Assembly: GCF_024055715.1 (NCBI RefSeq)
Contig: NZ_JAMXMV010000007.1
Location: 1-64,000, forward strand
DNA: 64,000 nt
Direction: 5' to 3'
DNA from: Actinoallomurus soli
GTDB lineage: Bacteria; Actinomycetota; Actinomycetes; Streptosporangiales; Streptosporangiaceae
This document shows positions 34,801 through 41,369 of this stretch, piece after piece. Position 1 is the first letter of the stretch. The number at the start of each line of letters is the position of its first letter. Position numbers and translations under genes: made by a program. Below the pieces are notes generated by a model. That model saw only the letters and a list, made by a program, of their open reading frames with translations, was not told where the DNA came from and made no database searches.

Positions 34801-35083
34801 CTCCACCGACCCGAACGCCTCGGCCACCACCACCATCCGCTACACCGAACACGGTGGCGACCACAGCCTCCGGATGGCACCGCCCCAGGGCAGGTTCTCC
34901 GGCCAGGTGACCAAGCGGCAGTGGACGGTCGTCTTCTACGCCGCGACCAAGCCGACGGCCGTCCAGGTCGACGGTAAGGCGGCGCCCCAGGGCAGCTGGA
35001 CGTACGACGACGGCAAGGGGACCCTGACGGTCGCCCTCCCCGCCCGGACGACCCGCGCCGGAACGACGGTCGACTACCGCTGA
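31838..35083 (+). CDS. Secreted GH31 alpha-glycosidase with two CBM35-like modules (copy 2)
   Basis: A 1081-residue tandem paralogue of the preceding gene with the same signal peptide, two binding modules, barrel and C-terminal domain. The catalytic motifs are intact (LWWLDWCC; FTGDTASSWD; SHDIGGFNG; PILRLHSNHS). Differences cluster in the binding modules and in loops near the active site (for example EINDQKFPDP versus QIDTNKFPDP). About 190 bases of the 3' part are identical between copies (around 31060-31249 and 34500-34689), a sign of recent duplication or gene conversion. It has its own promoter and terminator. Convergent with the LacI/ABC sugar importer, so the released sugar is probably imported by it. 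Confidence 0.93.
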   Translation: MSLLPHLPRGRVRHRRMHRRAGAGSMAIRAGLALAGVAGLVVAASSPATASPPGQRADKHAVQSGDARFEVLSPTLIRMEYAGDGAFTDAATFNAVGRDGFGHTRFTKKVEDGWLTIDTGPVKLRYKVGSGPFTADNVSVQVRAADQKVTAHPTFPGAATCATDTLCEAERGLLQGVSVASDHAGFTGTGFAAGFESTGGSLAYTLDVPKDGTYDLRLRYANSQGGDGKTTTRTLSAAIDGGTPATLTMPTTANWDTWAFTSAPGLHLTAGRHTLVISRTANDSGDVNIDSLAVTAPGAPYPTAAPSTVCDYGTVCEAEAGALAGGARLAADHNGHSGDGFVAGLERAGASDTVTLQNVPANGSYGLQVRYSNGGGTSRTISTAVNGGTATTANLAPTADWDSWSTAVIPVTLTKGTDTIALGCPTADSCHVNLDTVAVAPAGAPVLPAHSPLGGYRRGLDGVNGSAVTTPGLLYRDGWYLLDDTPSAIFDPETRTVHARPGHDGKPYQDGYLFGYGQDYKQGLSDLKTLTGPSELLPRWAYGIWFSEYYDFTAAEYENDLLPKFRSERVPLDVLVTDTDYKAPATWDGWQIDTNKFPDPAAFFAWEHAQGLHSALNIHPSIASGDPQYAQAQATAKGKLDVSGCGAPSGQTCHVFDWGDPDQLSAYFDLHKKMEQQGNDLWWLDWCCDSSQSSLAGVTPDAWINQQYADDTAKRVGRGFAFSRAYSSLQASGYSGQAPVPTGPWADKRTTVHFTGDTASSWDTLKFEVGYTPGESAATGLSAVSHDIGGFNGPSHLADDLYVRWVQMAAFQPILRLHSNHSDRLPWQYGDQARTAAEKFLNLREDLVPYTYTLAKEATDTGVPVVRATYLEYPDEQGAYDASAREYFYGSNVLVAPATSSGTTATTSVWFPPGQWTDYFTGKTYTGPSTQNVTTDWNAMPVFIKAGGILPTRTDNVTNDEQNPLTKVTVNVAGGTDSVFRLYEDDGHSTDPNASATTTIRYTEHGGDHSLRMAPPQGRFSGQVTKRQWTVVFYAATKPTAVQVDGKAAPQGSWTYDDGKGTLTVALPARTTRAGTTVDYR

Positions 35084-35110
35084 TCCGAGGCGAGCACCGC
35101 TCAGATCGAT

Positions 35111-35152
35111 CACTGGCGCCCGCTGCCTGTCGAAAGGCGGCGGGCGCCAGTG
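35111..35152. terminator. Bidirectional terminator between GH31 copy 2 and sugar ABC operon
   Basis: Eighteen-base arms (35111-35128 and 35135-35152) pair with one mismatch around a 6-base loop, with core GGCGCCCGC/GCGGGCGCC. It serves the GH31 gene on one side and the ABC operon ending at 35177 on the other. Confidence 0.75.
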
Positions 35153-35176
35153 CCATCTGCGGTGAGACCTGCCCGG

Positions 35177-36139
35177 TCAGCAGTTCTGCTTGTAGAGGTA
35201 CTTGGCGATGTCGGGCTGGTCCACGTTGTCCTTGGTGACCGCCACGAGCTGCGTCTTGATCTGCTTGGTCACCGGCTTCCCGTTCAGGGCGGCGACGGCC
35301 TGGTCGATGCCCTGACGGCCGATGTCCAGCGGCTCCTGGCTGATCAGCGCCTGGATCGTGCCGGCGCGCAGGTCCTCGACCTGCTTCGGGCTGGCGTCGA
35401 ACTCGATCAGCTTCACCGTGCCGGTCTTCTTGGCCTGCTTGAGCGCGGCCCCGGCACCCTCACCGGTGACGAGGTTGGAGGCGAAGATCCCGGCCAGATC
35501 CGGGTCCTTCGACAGCTCGCCGTTCATGATCTCGGTGGCCTTGCCCGCGTCGTCGCCGGGGTACTGCTCCGAGACGAGCTTGATGTTCGGATGCTTGGCG
35601 ATCTCCTCCTTGAAGCCGGTGACCCGGTCGTCGGTCGTCGCGATGCCCTTCTTGGGGGCCAGCACGACGACCTTGCCCTTGTCTCCGATCTGCCCGGCCA
35701 GCGTCCGGGCGGCGAGTTGCCCGCCGAGCCGGTTGTCCGAGGAGATCCGCGACAGGCCGAGCGACGGGTCGGACAGGTCGGTGTCCACGAAGATCACCTT
35801 GCTGCCGTTGCCGGCGAGCTGGCGGACCGGACCGGCCATCGCGTCCTTGTCGACGGGCGCGATCAGCACGGCCTTGGGCCGGGAGGCGGCGACGGAGGTG
35901 ACGACCTGCGTCTGCTGGGCGACATCCCACTGCGCGGGCGCCTGAACGCTGAGCTGGACACCCTGCTTGGCCGCCTCGGCCTTCGCTCCGCAGTACATGG
36001 AGATGTAGAACGGCTCGTTCGCGATGCCCTGGATCAGGGTGATCTTCTTGGGTCCGCTCGAGCCGCCGGACGAGGAGTCCGAGCAGGCCCCGGTCACGGC
36101 GAGCGCGAGCACCGATGCCACGACGATGTACCTGTTCAC
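35177..36139 (-). CDS. Sugar ABC transporter substrate-binding lipoprotein
   Basis: A 320-residue periplasmic-binding-protein-like lipoprotein of the ribose/xylose (PBP1, LacI-fold) type. The signal ends with the lipobox LAVTGAC (cysteine at about 20). Fold blocks are ITLIQGIANEPFYISMYCGA, PKAVLIAPVDKDAMAGPV, VIFVDTDLSDPSLGLSRISS and ALISQEPLDIGRQGIDQAV. It delivers a monosaccharide or small glycoside to the permease. GTG 36139 has GGAGG 6 bases upstream; GTG 36142 is adjacent. Last gene of the lacI-ATPase-permease-binding protein operon. Confidence 0.92.
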   Translation of the reverse strand: MNRYIVVASVLALAVTGACSDSSSGGSSGPKKITLIQGIANEPFYISMYCGAKAEAAKQGVQLSVQAPAQWDVAQQTQVVTSVAASRPKAVLIAPVDKDAMAGPVRQLAGNGSKVIFVDTDLSDPSLGLSRISSDNRLGGQLAARTLAGQIGDKGKVVVLAPKKGIATTDDRVTGFKEEIAKHPNIKLVSEQYPGDDAGKATEIMNGELSKDPDLAGIFASNLVTGEGAGAALKQAKKTGTVKLIEFDASPKQVEDLRAGTIQALISQEPLDIGRQGIDQAVAALNGKPVTKQIKTQLVAVTKDNVDQPDIAKYLYKQNC

Positions 36140-36152
36140 CACGTGCCTCCCT

Positions 36153-37175
36153 CTATTCGCGTTCTCGCGCCCGACGGCGCAACTGGTCGAAGTAGACGGC
36201 GACGACCAGGACGGCTCCGACCGCCACGTCGAGCCAGAACCGCTGTGCCCCGAGGATGATGAGACCGTTGCGCAGGACGCCGGGGATCAGCACGCCGATC
36301 ACCGTCCCGCCGATGCCGCCGACGCCGCCGAACAGGCTGGCCCCGCCGATGACGACCGCGGCGATCGCGCCGAGGTTGTCGGAGGTGTGGCTCGCGATCG
36401 TCGTGGTGCTGTAGTGCGCCAGGGACAGCACCCCGGCGACCCCGGACAGCAGGCCCGACAGCGCGTACACCTTGATCAGGTGCCGGTCGACCTTGATGCC
36501 GACCCGCCGCGACGCCTCGGCGTTGGAGCCGATGGCGTAGGTGTGCCGGCCGAACCGCGACAGCGCGAGCAGCAGCCCGAACAGCACCGCGATCAGGCCC
36601 GCGATGACGACCAGCCACGGCACTCCCGCGACGAGCCCGAACCCGATGACGTTGGACAGCTTCGCCGGGATCCGGTTGACGTCGCTTCCGTTCGTGATGA
36701 CCTGCGCGAGGCCGAGCGACACGCCCAGCGTGCCGAGCGTCGCGATCAGCGGGGGGACCTTCGCCTTGGCGACCAGGAGGCCGTTGACGATCCCCCACCC
36801 GAGGCCGCAGCCGACGCCCGCGAGCGCGCCGAGGAGGATCCCGCCCCAGCCCGCCGTCGTGCCGCCCAGGGCCACCATCGTCTTGGCCGCCACGACGCCC
36901 GAGAACACCAGGATCGAGCCGACCGACAGGTCGATCCCGGCGGTCACGATGACGTACGTCATGCCGACCGCGAGCACGAGCAGGATCGCCGACTCGGTCA
37001 GGACGCCCCGGATGTTGAACGTCGTGGCGAACTCCGCCGGCTTGAGCACCGCGAAGAACAGGAACAGCACCACCAGGACGGCCAGCGTCCACAGCGTGTT
37101 GTTGCGCAGCAGCGCCGCGCCCCGTCCCCTGCCCCCGTCCGCCGTGTCGTCGTACGACTCCGTCATGGAGTTCAT
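36153..37175 (-). CDS. Sugar ABC transporter permease (RbsC/XylH type)
   Basis: A 340-residue membrane permease of the BPD_transp_2 family with about ten hydrophobic segments. Family blocks include VTAGIDLSVGSILVFSGVVAA, KVPPLIATLGTLGVSLGLA and YAIGSNAEASRRVGIKV. ATG 37175 has AGGAGG upstream and overlaps the ATPase stop by 4 bases (ATGA), showing translational coupling. It forms the channel with the 251-residue ATPase and the lipoprotein of this operon. Confidence 0.93.
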   Translation of the reverse strand: MNSMTESYDDTADGGRGRGAALLRNNTLWTLAVLVVLFLFFAVLKPAEFATTFNIRGVLTESAILLVLAVGMTYVIVTAGIDLSVGSILVFSGVVAAKTMVALGGTTAGWGGILLGALAGVGCGLGWGIVNGLLVAKAKVPPLIATLGTLGVSLGLAQVITNGSDVNRIPAKLSNVIGFGLVAGVPWLVVIAGLIAVLFGLLLALSRFGRHTYAIGSNAEASRRVGIKVDRHLIKVYALSGLLSGVAGVLSLAHYSTTTIASHTSDNLGAIAAVVIGGASLFGGVGGIGGTVIGVLIPGVLRNGLIILGAQRFWLDVAVGAVLVVAVYFDQLRRRARERE

Positions 37176-37927
37176 GCGGCGTCCTCCTGGTCCAGGCCGC
37201 CGGTCATGGCGGAGACGAGTTCCTCGACGGTGGTGTCGGCGGCGGTGAGACGGGCGACGCGGCGGCCGAGTCGCAGGACCTCGATCCGGTCGGCGACGGC
37301 CAGGACCTCCGGCATGTTGTGGCTGATCAGGATGACGGTGACGCCCCGGTCGCGGACCCGGCGGATCAGGTCGAGGACCTGTTCGCGCTGGACGACGCCG
37401 AGGGCCGCCGTCGGCTCGTCCATGAACACCACCTTCGACGCCCAGGCGACGGCCCGCGCGACCGCGACGCACTGACGCTGGCCGCCGGACAACTGCCGGA
37501 CGGGCGCGGACATGTCCGGCAGCCGGATGCCGAGCTCGTCGAACGCCTCGGCGGCCCTCCGGCGCATCGCACCGCGGTCGAGCAGGCGCAGCGGCGGAAA
37601 GCGGGTGATCTCGCGGCCGAGGAAGAGGTTCGCGGCCGCGTCAAGGTCGTGGGCGAGCGCGAGATCCTGGTACACCGTCTCGATGCCGCGCCGCTGCGCG
37701 TCCACGGGACCGGCGAACTCCACGGGCCGGCCGTCGAGGAGGATCTCGCCGGCGTCCGGTCGCAGCGCGCCGGACAGCGTCTTGACCAGGGTGCTCTTTC
37801 CGGCACCGTTGTCGCCGATCAGGGCGACGACCTCGCCGGGGTGGGCGGTGAAGGCGGCCCCGCGCAGGGCCTGGACGTGGCCGAAGCGCTTGGTGACGCC
37901 CCGTGCCTCCAGTAGCGGATCTGTCAA
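37172..37927 (-). CDS. Sugar ABC transporter ATP-binding protein (single domain)
   Basis: A 251-residue ATPase with Walker A GDNGAGKST, signature LSGGQRQCVAVARAV, Walker B VVFMDEPTAALG and switch His ILISHNMPE. Most RbsA/XylG-type sugar ATPases are double-domain. This one is a single domain and would act as a homodimer. The TTG at 37927 with GGAAGG 7 bases upstream is the best start, 19 bases after the lacI stop. Confidence 0.92.
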   Translation of the reverse strand: MTDPLLEARGVTKRFGHVQALRGAAFTAHPGEVVALIGDNGAGKSTLVKTLSGALRPDAGEILLDGRPVEFAGPVDAQRRGIETVYQDLALAHDLDAAANLFLGREITRFPPLRLLDRGAMRRRAAEAFDELGIRLPDMSAPVRQLSGGQRQCVAVARAVAWASKVVFMDEPTAALGVVQREQVLDLIRRVRDRGVTVILISHNMPEVLAVADRIEVLRLGRRVARLTAADTTVEELVSAMTGGLDQEDAA

Positions 37928-37946
37928 CGGTGCACCTTCCCTTGGG

Positions 37947-38948
37947 TCAGATCGGCGGCGACTCCCCCGAGCCACGGACGATGAGGCGGGTCGGCAGCAG
38001 CACGCGCTGCGGCGGCAGGTCCTCGCCGTCCATTCGACGGCACAGCAGTTCGGCGGCGCGGCGGCCCATCTCGGCCGGGTAGTGCGCCACGACGGTGACG
38101 GGCGTGGCCAGCATGTCGGCCAGTTCGAAGTCGTCGAAGCCGACGAGGGCGGTGGTCCTGCCGGCCGCCTGGATGGCGCGCAGCGCGCCGATGGTCAGGC
38201 GGTTGTTGCCGGCGAACACGGCCGTGGGCGGGTCGCCGAGGGCCAGCAGCTCGGCCGTCGCGGCCTCCGCCCCCGCGACGTCGTGCGGGCCGAGGCGGAC
38301 GAGTGACTCGTCGACCGGGATGCCGTGGGCCTGGAGCGCCTCGTCGTAGCCGCGGCGGCGCTCGCGTGCGGTGAAGATGCCGGGCAGGTCGGCGAGGCAG
38401 GCGATGCGGCGGTGCCCGTGCGCGATGAGGTGCTCGACGGCGGACCGGGCTCCGCCGACGTTGTCGATCAGGACGACGTCGGCCCGGATGGCCTCCTCGG
38501 GCGGGCGGTCCATGAAGACCGCCGCGGTGCCCATGTTCAGCTCGGGGATCAGGTAGCGGTGGTCGGCGGCGGAGGGCACGACGAGGAGCCCGTCGACGCG
38601 GCGCTCGCACAGGGACCGGATGAGGTGCCGCTCGCGGGCCGGGTCCTCATCGGAACAACCGGAGATGACGAACAGGTCGTGGAGGCGCGCGACCTCCTCC
38701 ACGCCGCGCGCGATCTGCGAGTAGAAGGGGTTGGCGACGTCCTTGATCACCAGGCCGAGACTGCGGGTGCGCTTCCCGCCGCGCAGGGCGCGCGCGATGT
38801 CGTTGCGCCGGAACCCCAGCGCCGAGATGGCCTCGTTGACCTTCTCCGCCGTGTCCGGGCGGACGCCCACCTCGCCGTTGACGACGCGGGAGACGGTCTT
38901 GAGACTCACCCCGGCGTGCCGCGCGACGTCCCGCATGGTCGGACGCAT
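37947..38948 (-). CDS. LacI-family transcriptional regulator
   Basis: A 333-residue repressor. The N-terminal LacI HTH is MRDVARHAGVSLKTVSRVVN with hinge helix NDIARALRGGKRTRSLG. A sugar-binding core follows (NPFYSQIARGVEE, TALVGFDDFELADMLATPVT). It is the first gene of the ABC importer operon and a perfect LacI/GalR operator lies 36 bases before its start, so it should repress its own operon until the imported sugar binds. Confidence 0.94.
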   Translation of the reverse strand: MRPTMRDVARHAGVSLKTVSRVVNGEVGVRPDTAEKVNEAISALGFRRNDIARALRGGKRTRSLGLVIKDVANPFYSQIARGVEEVARLHDLFVISGCSDEDPARERHLIRSLCERRVDGLLVVPSAADHRYLIPELNMGTAAVFMDRPPEEAIRADVVLIDNVGGARSAVEHLIAHGHRRIACLADLPGIFTARERRRGYDEALQAHGIPVDESLVRLGPHDVAGAEAATAELLALGDPPTAVFAGNNRLTIGALRAIQAAGRTTALVGFDDFELADMLATPVTVVAHYPAEMGRRAAELLCRRMDGEDLPPQRVLLPTRLIVRGSGESPPI

Positions 38949-38983
38949 GCGCCCCCTTCGATCCAGGCTCGGTCCACTGAGAC

Positions 38984-38995
38984 GACAACGTTGTC
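38984..38995 (-). promoter_or_regulatory. LacI/GalR operator upstream of the lacI-ABC operon
   Basis: GACAACGTTGTC is a perfect 12-base palindrome with the central CpG typical of LacI-family operators. It sits 36 bases before the lacI start. No equivalent palindrome is present in either GH31 promoter. Confidence 0.8.
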
Positions 38996-39007
38996 ATCTC
39001 ATCCCCC

Positions 39008-39037
39008 GTAACGCGCGTCAAGAGTAACGCCCGTCAA
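39008..39037 (-). promoter_or_regulatory. Direct repeats upstream of the lacI operator
   Basis: On the minus strand TTGACGGGCGTTAC and TTGACGCGCGTTAC repeat 16 bases apart. The promoter-proximal one supplies a good -35 hexamer (TTGACG). The second may be an activator site. Confidence 0.45.
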
Positions 39038-39120
39038 AGGCCACGGCTGGCCGGGACGAGGCCTGCGGCCGAAGGCACGGACGACCCGACGAGATCATCC
39101 GCCGACGGTCGCCGGACGGC

Positions 39121-39897
39121 TCAGAAGGGCAGCAGGTCCGGCCGCTTGGCGGCGATCCGGTCGCCCGACGACTCGCCCCGCAGCCGCCGCTGGATCCAGG
39201 GCAGGAAGTACGTGCGCGCCCACCGCAGGTCGGCCTTCCGTGAGGTCAGCCAGTCGACGGACGGCACGGGCGGCCACGGATCGCGCCAGTCGCCCGTCAC
39301 GGGCACGCCCAGCGCCTCGCAGGCGGCGAGCCCGACCCGGCGGTGCCCCTCCGGGGACAGGTGCAGCCGGTCCTCGGCCCACGCCCGGGGGTCGAGGAGC
39401 TGCCGCATCGACCACAGGTCGACGAGATGGCAGTCGTGCCGGTCCGCGATGGCCCGCAGGTGCAGGTTGAACATCGCGGCCCTGCCGCGGATCCGGCGCA
39501 GGACCGGTACGTCACGCGTGTCGAACCCGGTGAAGATCAGCACGTCGGCGCCGGTGGCGCGCAGGCTCCGTACGGCGTCGTTGAACACCACGGCGAGCGC
39601 GTCAGGGTCGGCCCCGGGGCGGAGCAGGTCGTTGCCTCCGCCCGCGAACGTGATCAGGTCGGGACGCAGTTCGACCGCGCGGGGCACCTGCTCGTCGACG
39701 ATCTGCCGGAGCAGCCTGCCGCGCACGGCGAGGTTGGCATAGCGAAGGCCCGGCCCGGCGGCGGCGAGGTGCTCGGCGAGCCGGTCGGCCCAGCCGCGGT
39801 ATCCCGCGGCCGGGGCCGGGTCTTCCAGACCCTCCGTGAAACTGTCGCCGATGGCGACATAGGAGGTGTACGTCGAGGATTCAGTCACTCCGACCAT
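39121..39897 (-). CDS. SGNH/GDSL-family hydrolase
   Basis: A 258-residue hydrolase with block I YVAIGDSFTEG (nucleophile Ser), block II Gly in ANLAVRGRLL, block III TFAGGGNDLL (oxyanion Asn), and block V DRLHLSPEGHRRVG (Asp and His). No signal peptide is visible, so it is probably cytoplasmic, acting as an esterase on a lipid or acylated sugar. ATG 39897 is used; GTG 39888 is an alternative. It follows the conservon GTPase by 35 bases on the same strand and may be co-transcribed. Confidence 0.9.
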   Translation of the reverse strand: MVGVTESSTYTSYVAIGDSFTEGLEDPAPAAGYRGWADRLAEHLAAAGPGLRYANLAVRGRLLRQIVDEQVPRAVELRPDLITFAGGGNDLLRPGADPDALAVVFNDAVRSLRATGADVLIFTGFDTRDVPVLRRIRGRAAMFNLHLRAIADRHDCHLVDLWSMRQLLDPRAWAEDRLHLSPEGHRRVGLAACEALGVPVTGDWRDPWPPVPSVDWLTSRKADLRWARTYFLPWIQRRLRGESSGDRIAAKRPDLLPF

Positions 39898-39931
39898 GAT
39901 GCAACACGCGGTCATCGGGCCGTCAACCGGC

Positions 39932-40531
39932 CTAGTGGTTGATGGGCACGCCTCTCGCGCGCATGCTCAGCGCGTGCTCGACGAGCGTGATCAGCGTCAT
40001 CTTGGTCGACTCGCGGTTCCGGGCGTCGCAGGTGACGATCGGGACGTGCTGCCCGATCGTCAGCGCCTCGCGCACGTCCTCGATCCCGTGGCTGTACACC
40101 CCGTCGAAGCCGTTGATGCCGACGACGAACGGCAGCCCGGACTCCTCGAAGTAGTCCACCGCCGGGAAGGCGTCGGCCAGCCGGCGGGTGTCGACCAGCA
40201 CGACCGCGCCGATCGCGCCCTTCACCAGGTCGTCCCACATGAACCAGAACCGGTGCTGACCGGGCGTGCCGAACAGGTACAGGATGAGTTCCTGGTCGAG
40301 GCTGACCCGGCCGAAGTCCATGGCCACGGTCGTGGTCGTCTTGTCCGGCGTGGCGGAAAGGTCGTCGACCCCGGTGCTGGCCGATGTCATCACGGCCTCG
40401 GTCGTCAGCGGCATGATCTCTGAGACCGAGCCGACGAAGGTCGTCTTCCCGACGCCGAAGCCACCTCCGACGATGATCTTTACGGAGGTCATGCCGGGCG
40501 AAGCGCCCGGACTAGAGCTTGCGAAGTCCAA
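39932..40531 (-). CDS. Conservon GTP/ATP-binding protein (CvnD-like)
   Basis: A 199-residue small GTPase-like protein with P-loop GGFGVGKTTFVG (residues ~22-33), a switch region with T-T-T-T-V-A-M-D-F-G, and LFGTPGQHRFWFMW equivalent to the DxxG segment. It is the effector of actinomycete conservons (cvn), membrane-associated signalling sets that work with a sensor histidine kinase-like protein and a roadblock protein. The TTG at 40531 overlaps the DUF742 gene by 20 bases, the usual arrangement in this operon. ATG 40492 is the alternative. Confidence 0.9.
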   Translation of the reverse strand: MDFASSSPGASPGMTSVKIIVGGGFGVGKTTFVGSVSEIMPLTTEAVMTSASTGVDDLSATPDKTTTTVAMDFGRVSLDQELILYLFGTPGQHRFWFMWDDLVKGAIGAVVLVDTRRLADAFPAVDYFEESGLPFVVGINGFDGVYSHGIEDVREALTIGQHVPIVTCDARNRESTKMTLITLVEHALSMRARGVPINH

Positions 40532-40964
40532 CGAGAACCCTTTCCAGCAGCTGGAGGTCGGGCTGCCCCTCGGTGAAGGGGGACTGGTGCACGCGTACCA
40601 GGCCTTCGTGTGTCATGTCAGCGATGAGCACACGTGCGACGCCGAGCGGCAGCCTCAGCAGCGCCGACACCTCCGCCACCGAACGCCAGTTCCGGCACAG
40701 ATCGAGGATGGCTTTGAATTCAGGAGTGAGGGTGGTGATGTCCCGGCGGGGATAAGGGGCCGCCGAGATCAACGCCTCGATGGGCAGGTCGTACCTGGGT
40801 TTCGTACGCCCGCCGGTGACGGCGTACGGCCGCACCAGCGAGCTGCTCTGTCCCGTGTCCGAGGGCTGCTGCGGGGGCGGCCCCGGCGGCGGGTTGTGGT
40901 TGGGTCCGGACCCCGGCCCGTGGTACCCGCCGAAGTCCCGGTCTCCGTACCGACCCCCGTCCAC
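40512..40964 (-). CDS. DUF742 protein of the conservon (CvnC-like)
   Basis: A 150-residue protein. A Gly/Pro-rich N-terminus (YGDRDFGGYHGPGSG) leads into the DUF742 winged-helix-like domain: SLVRPYAVTGGRTKP, RDITTLTPEFKAILDLCRN, RSVAEVSALLRLPLGVARVL and the ending LLERVLVGLRKL. It is the third component of the conservon and bridges the roadblock protein and the GTPase. The GTG at 40964 lies 3 bases after the preceding stop. Confidence 0.92.
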   Translation of the reverse strand: MDGGRYGDRDFGGYHGPGSGPNHNPPPGPPPQQPSDTGQSSSLVRPYAVTGGRTKPRYDLPIEALISAAPYPRRDITTLTPEFKAILDLCRNWRSVAEVSALLRLPLGVARVLIADMTHEGLVRVHQSPFTEGQPDLQLLERVLVGLRKL

Positions 40965-40967
40965 CGC

Positions 40968-41369
40968 TTAACCGATCCCTGGTTCCGCGCGCAACGCCGG
41001 AGTGAGCACCCGGCCGACGCGCTCGACGAGCAGTGCCATCTCGTAGGCCACCAATCCCATGTCGCAGTCGGGCGCGGCCAGGACGCCGAGCACCGAGCCG
41101 TCACTGATAGCCATCACGAACAGCAGGCCGCGCTCCATCTCCACCAGGGTCTGGGTGACCGCCCCGCCCTCGAAGATTCGCGCCGCCCCCTGCGTGAGGC
41201 TGGTCAACCCGGAGGCGATCGCGGCGAGCTGGTCGACGCGGTCGGCCGGGAAGCCTTCGGAATACGCCATCGGCAGGCCGTCGGAGGACACCACGACCGC
41301 GTGCGCGACGCGAGGGACGCGCTCGACGAATGTGGTCACCAGCCAACTGAGATCCTGGCGGCTGTTCAC
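40968..41369 (-). CDS. Roadblock/LC7-domain protein of the conservon (CvnB-like)
   Basis: A 133-residue roadblock/LC7 protein (DLSWLVTTFVERVPRVAHAV, SSDGLPMAYSEGFP, LAAIASGLTSLTQGAARIF, ISDGSVLGVLAAPDCDMGLV). In conservons it binds the GTPase and modulates its nucleotide state. The GTG at 41369 overlaps the kinase stop by 4 bases (GTGA). Confidence 0.93.
   Translation of the reverse strand: MNSRQDLSWLVTTFVERVPRVAHAVVVSSDGLPMAYSEGFPADRVDQLAAIASGLTSLTQGAARIFEGGAVTQTLVEMERGLLFVMAISDGSVLGVLAAPDCDMGLVAYEMALLVERVGRVLTPALRAEPGIG

Noticed and set aside
28365-35113. Minus-strand open frames of over 1000 codons opposite both GH31 genes
   Set aside because: Their sequence repeats because the GH31 genes are duplicated. 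They show no domain, and GC-rich actinomycete DNA regularly keeps the antisense frame open.
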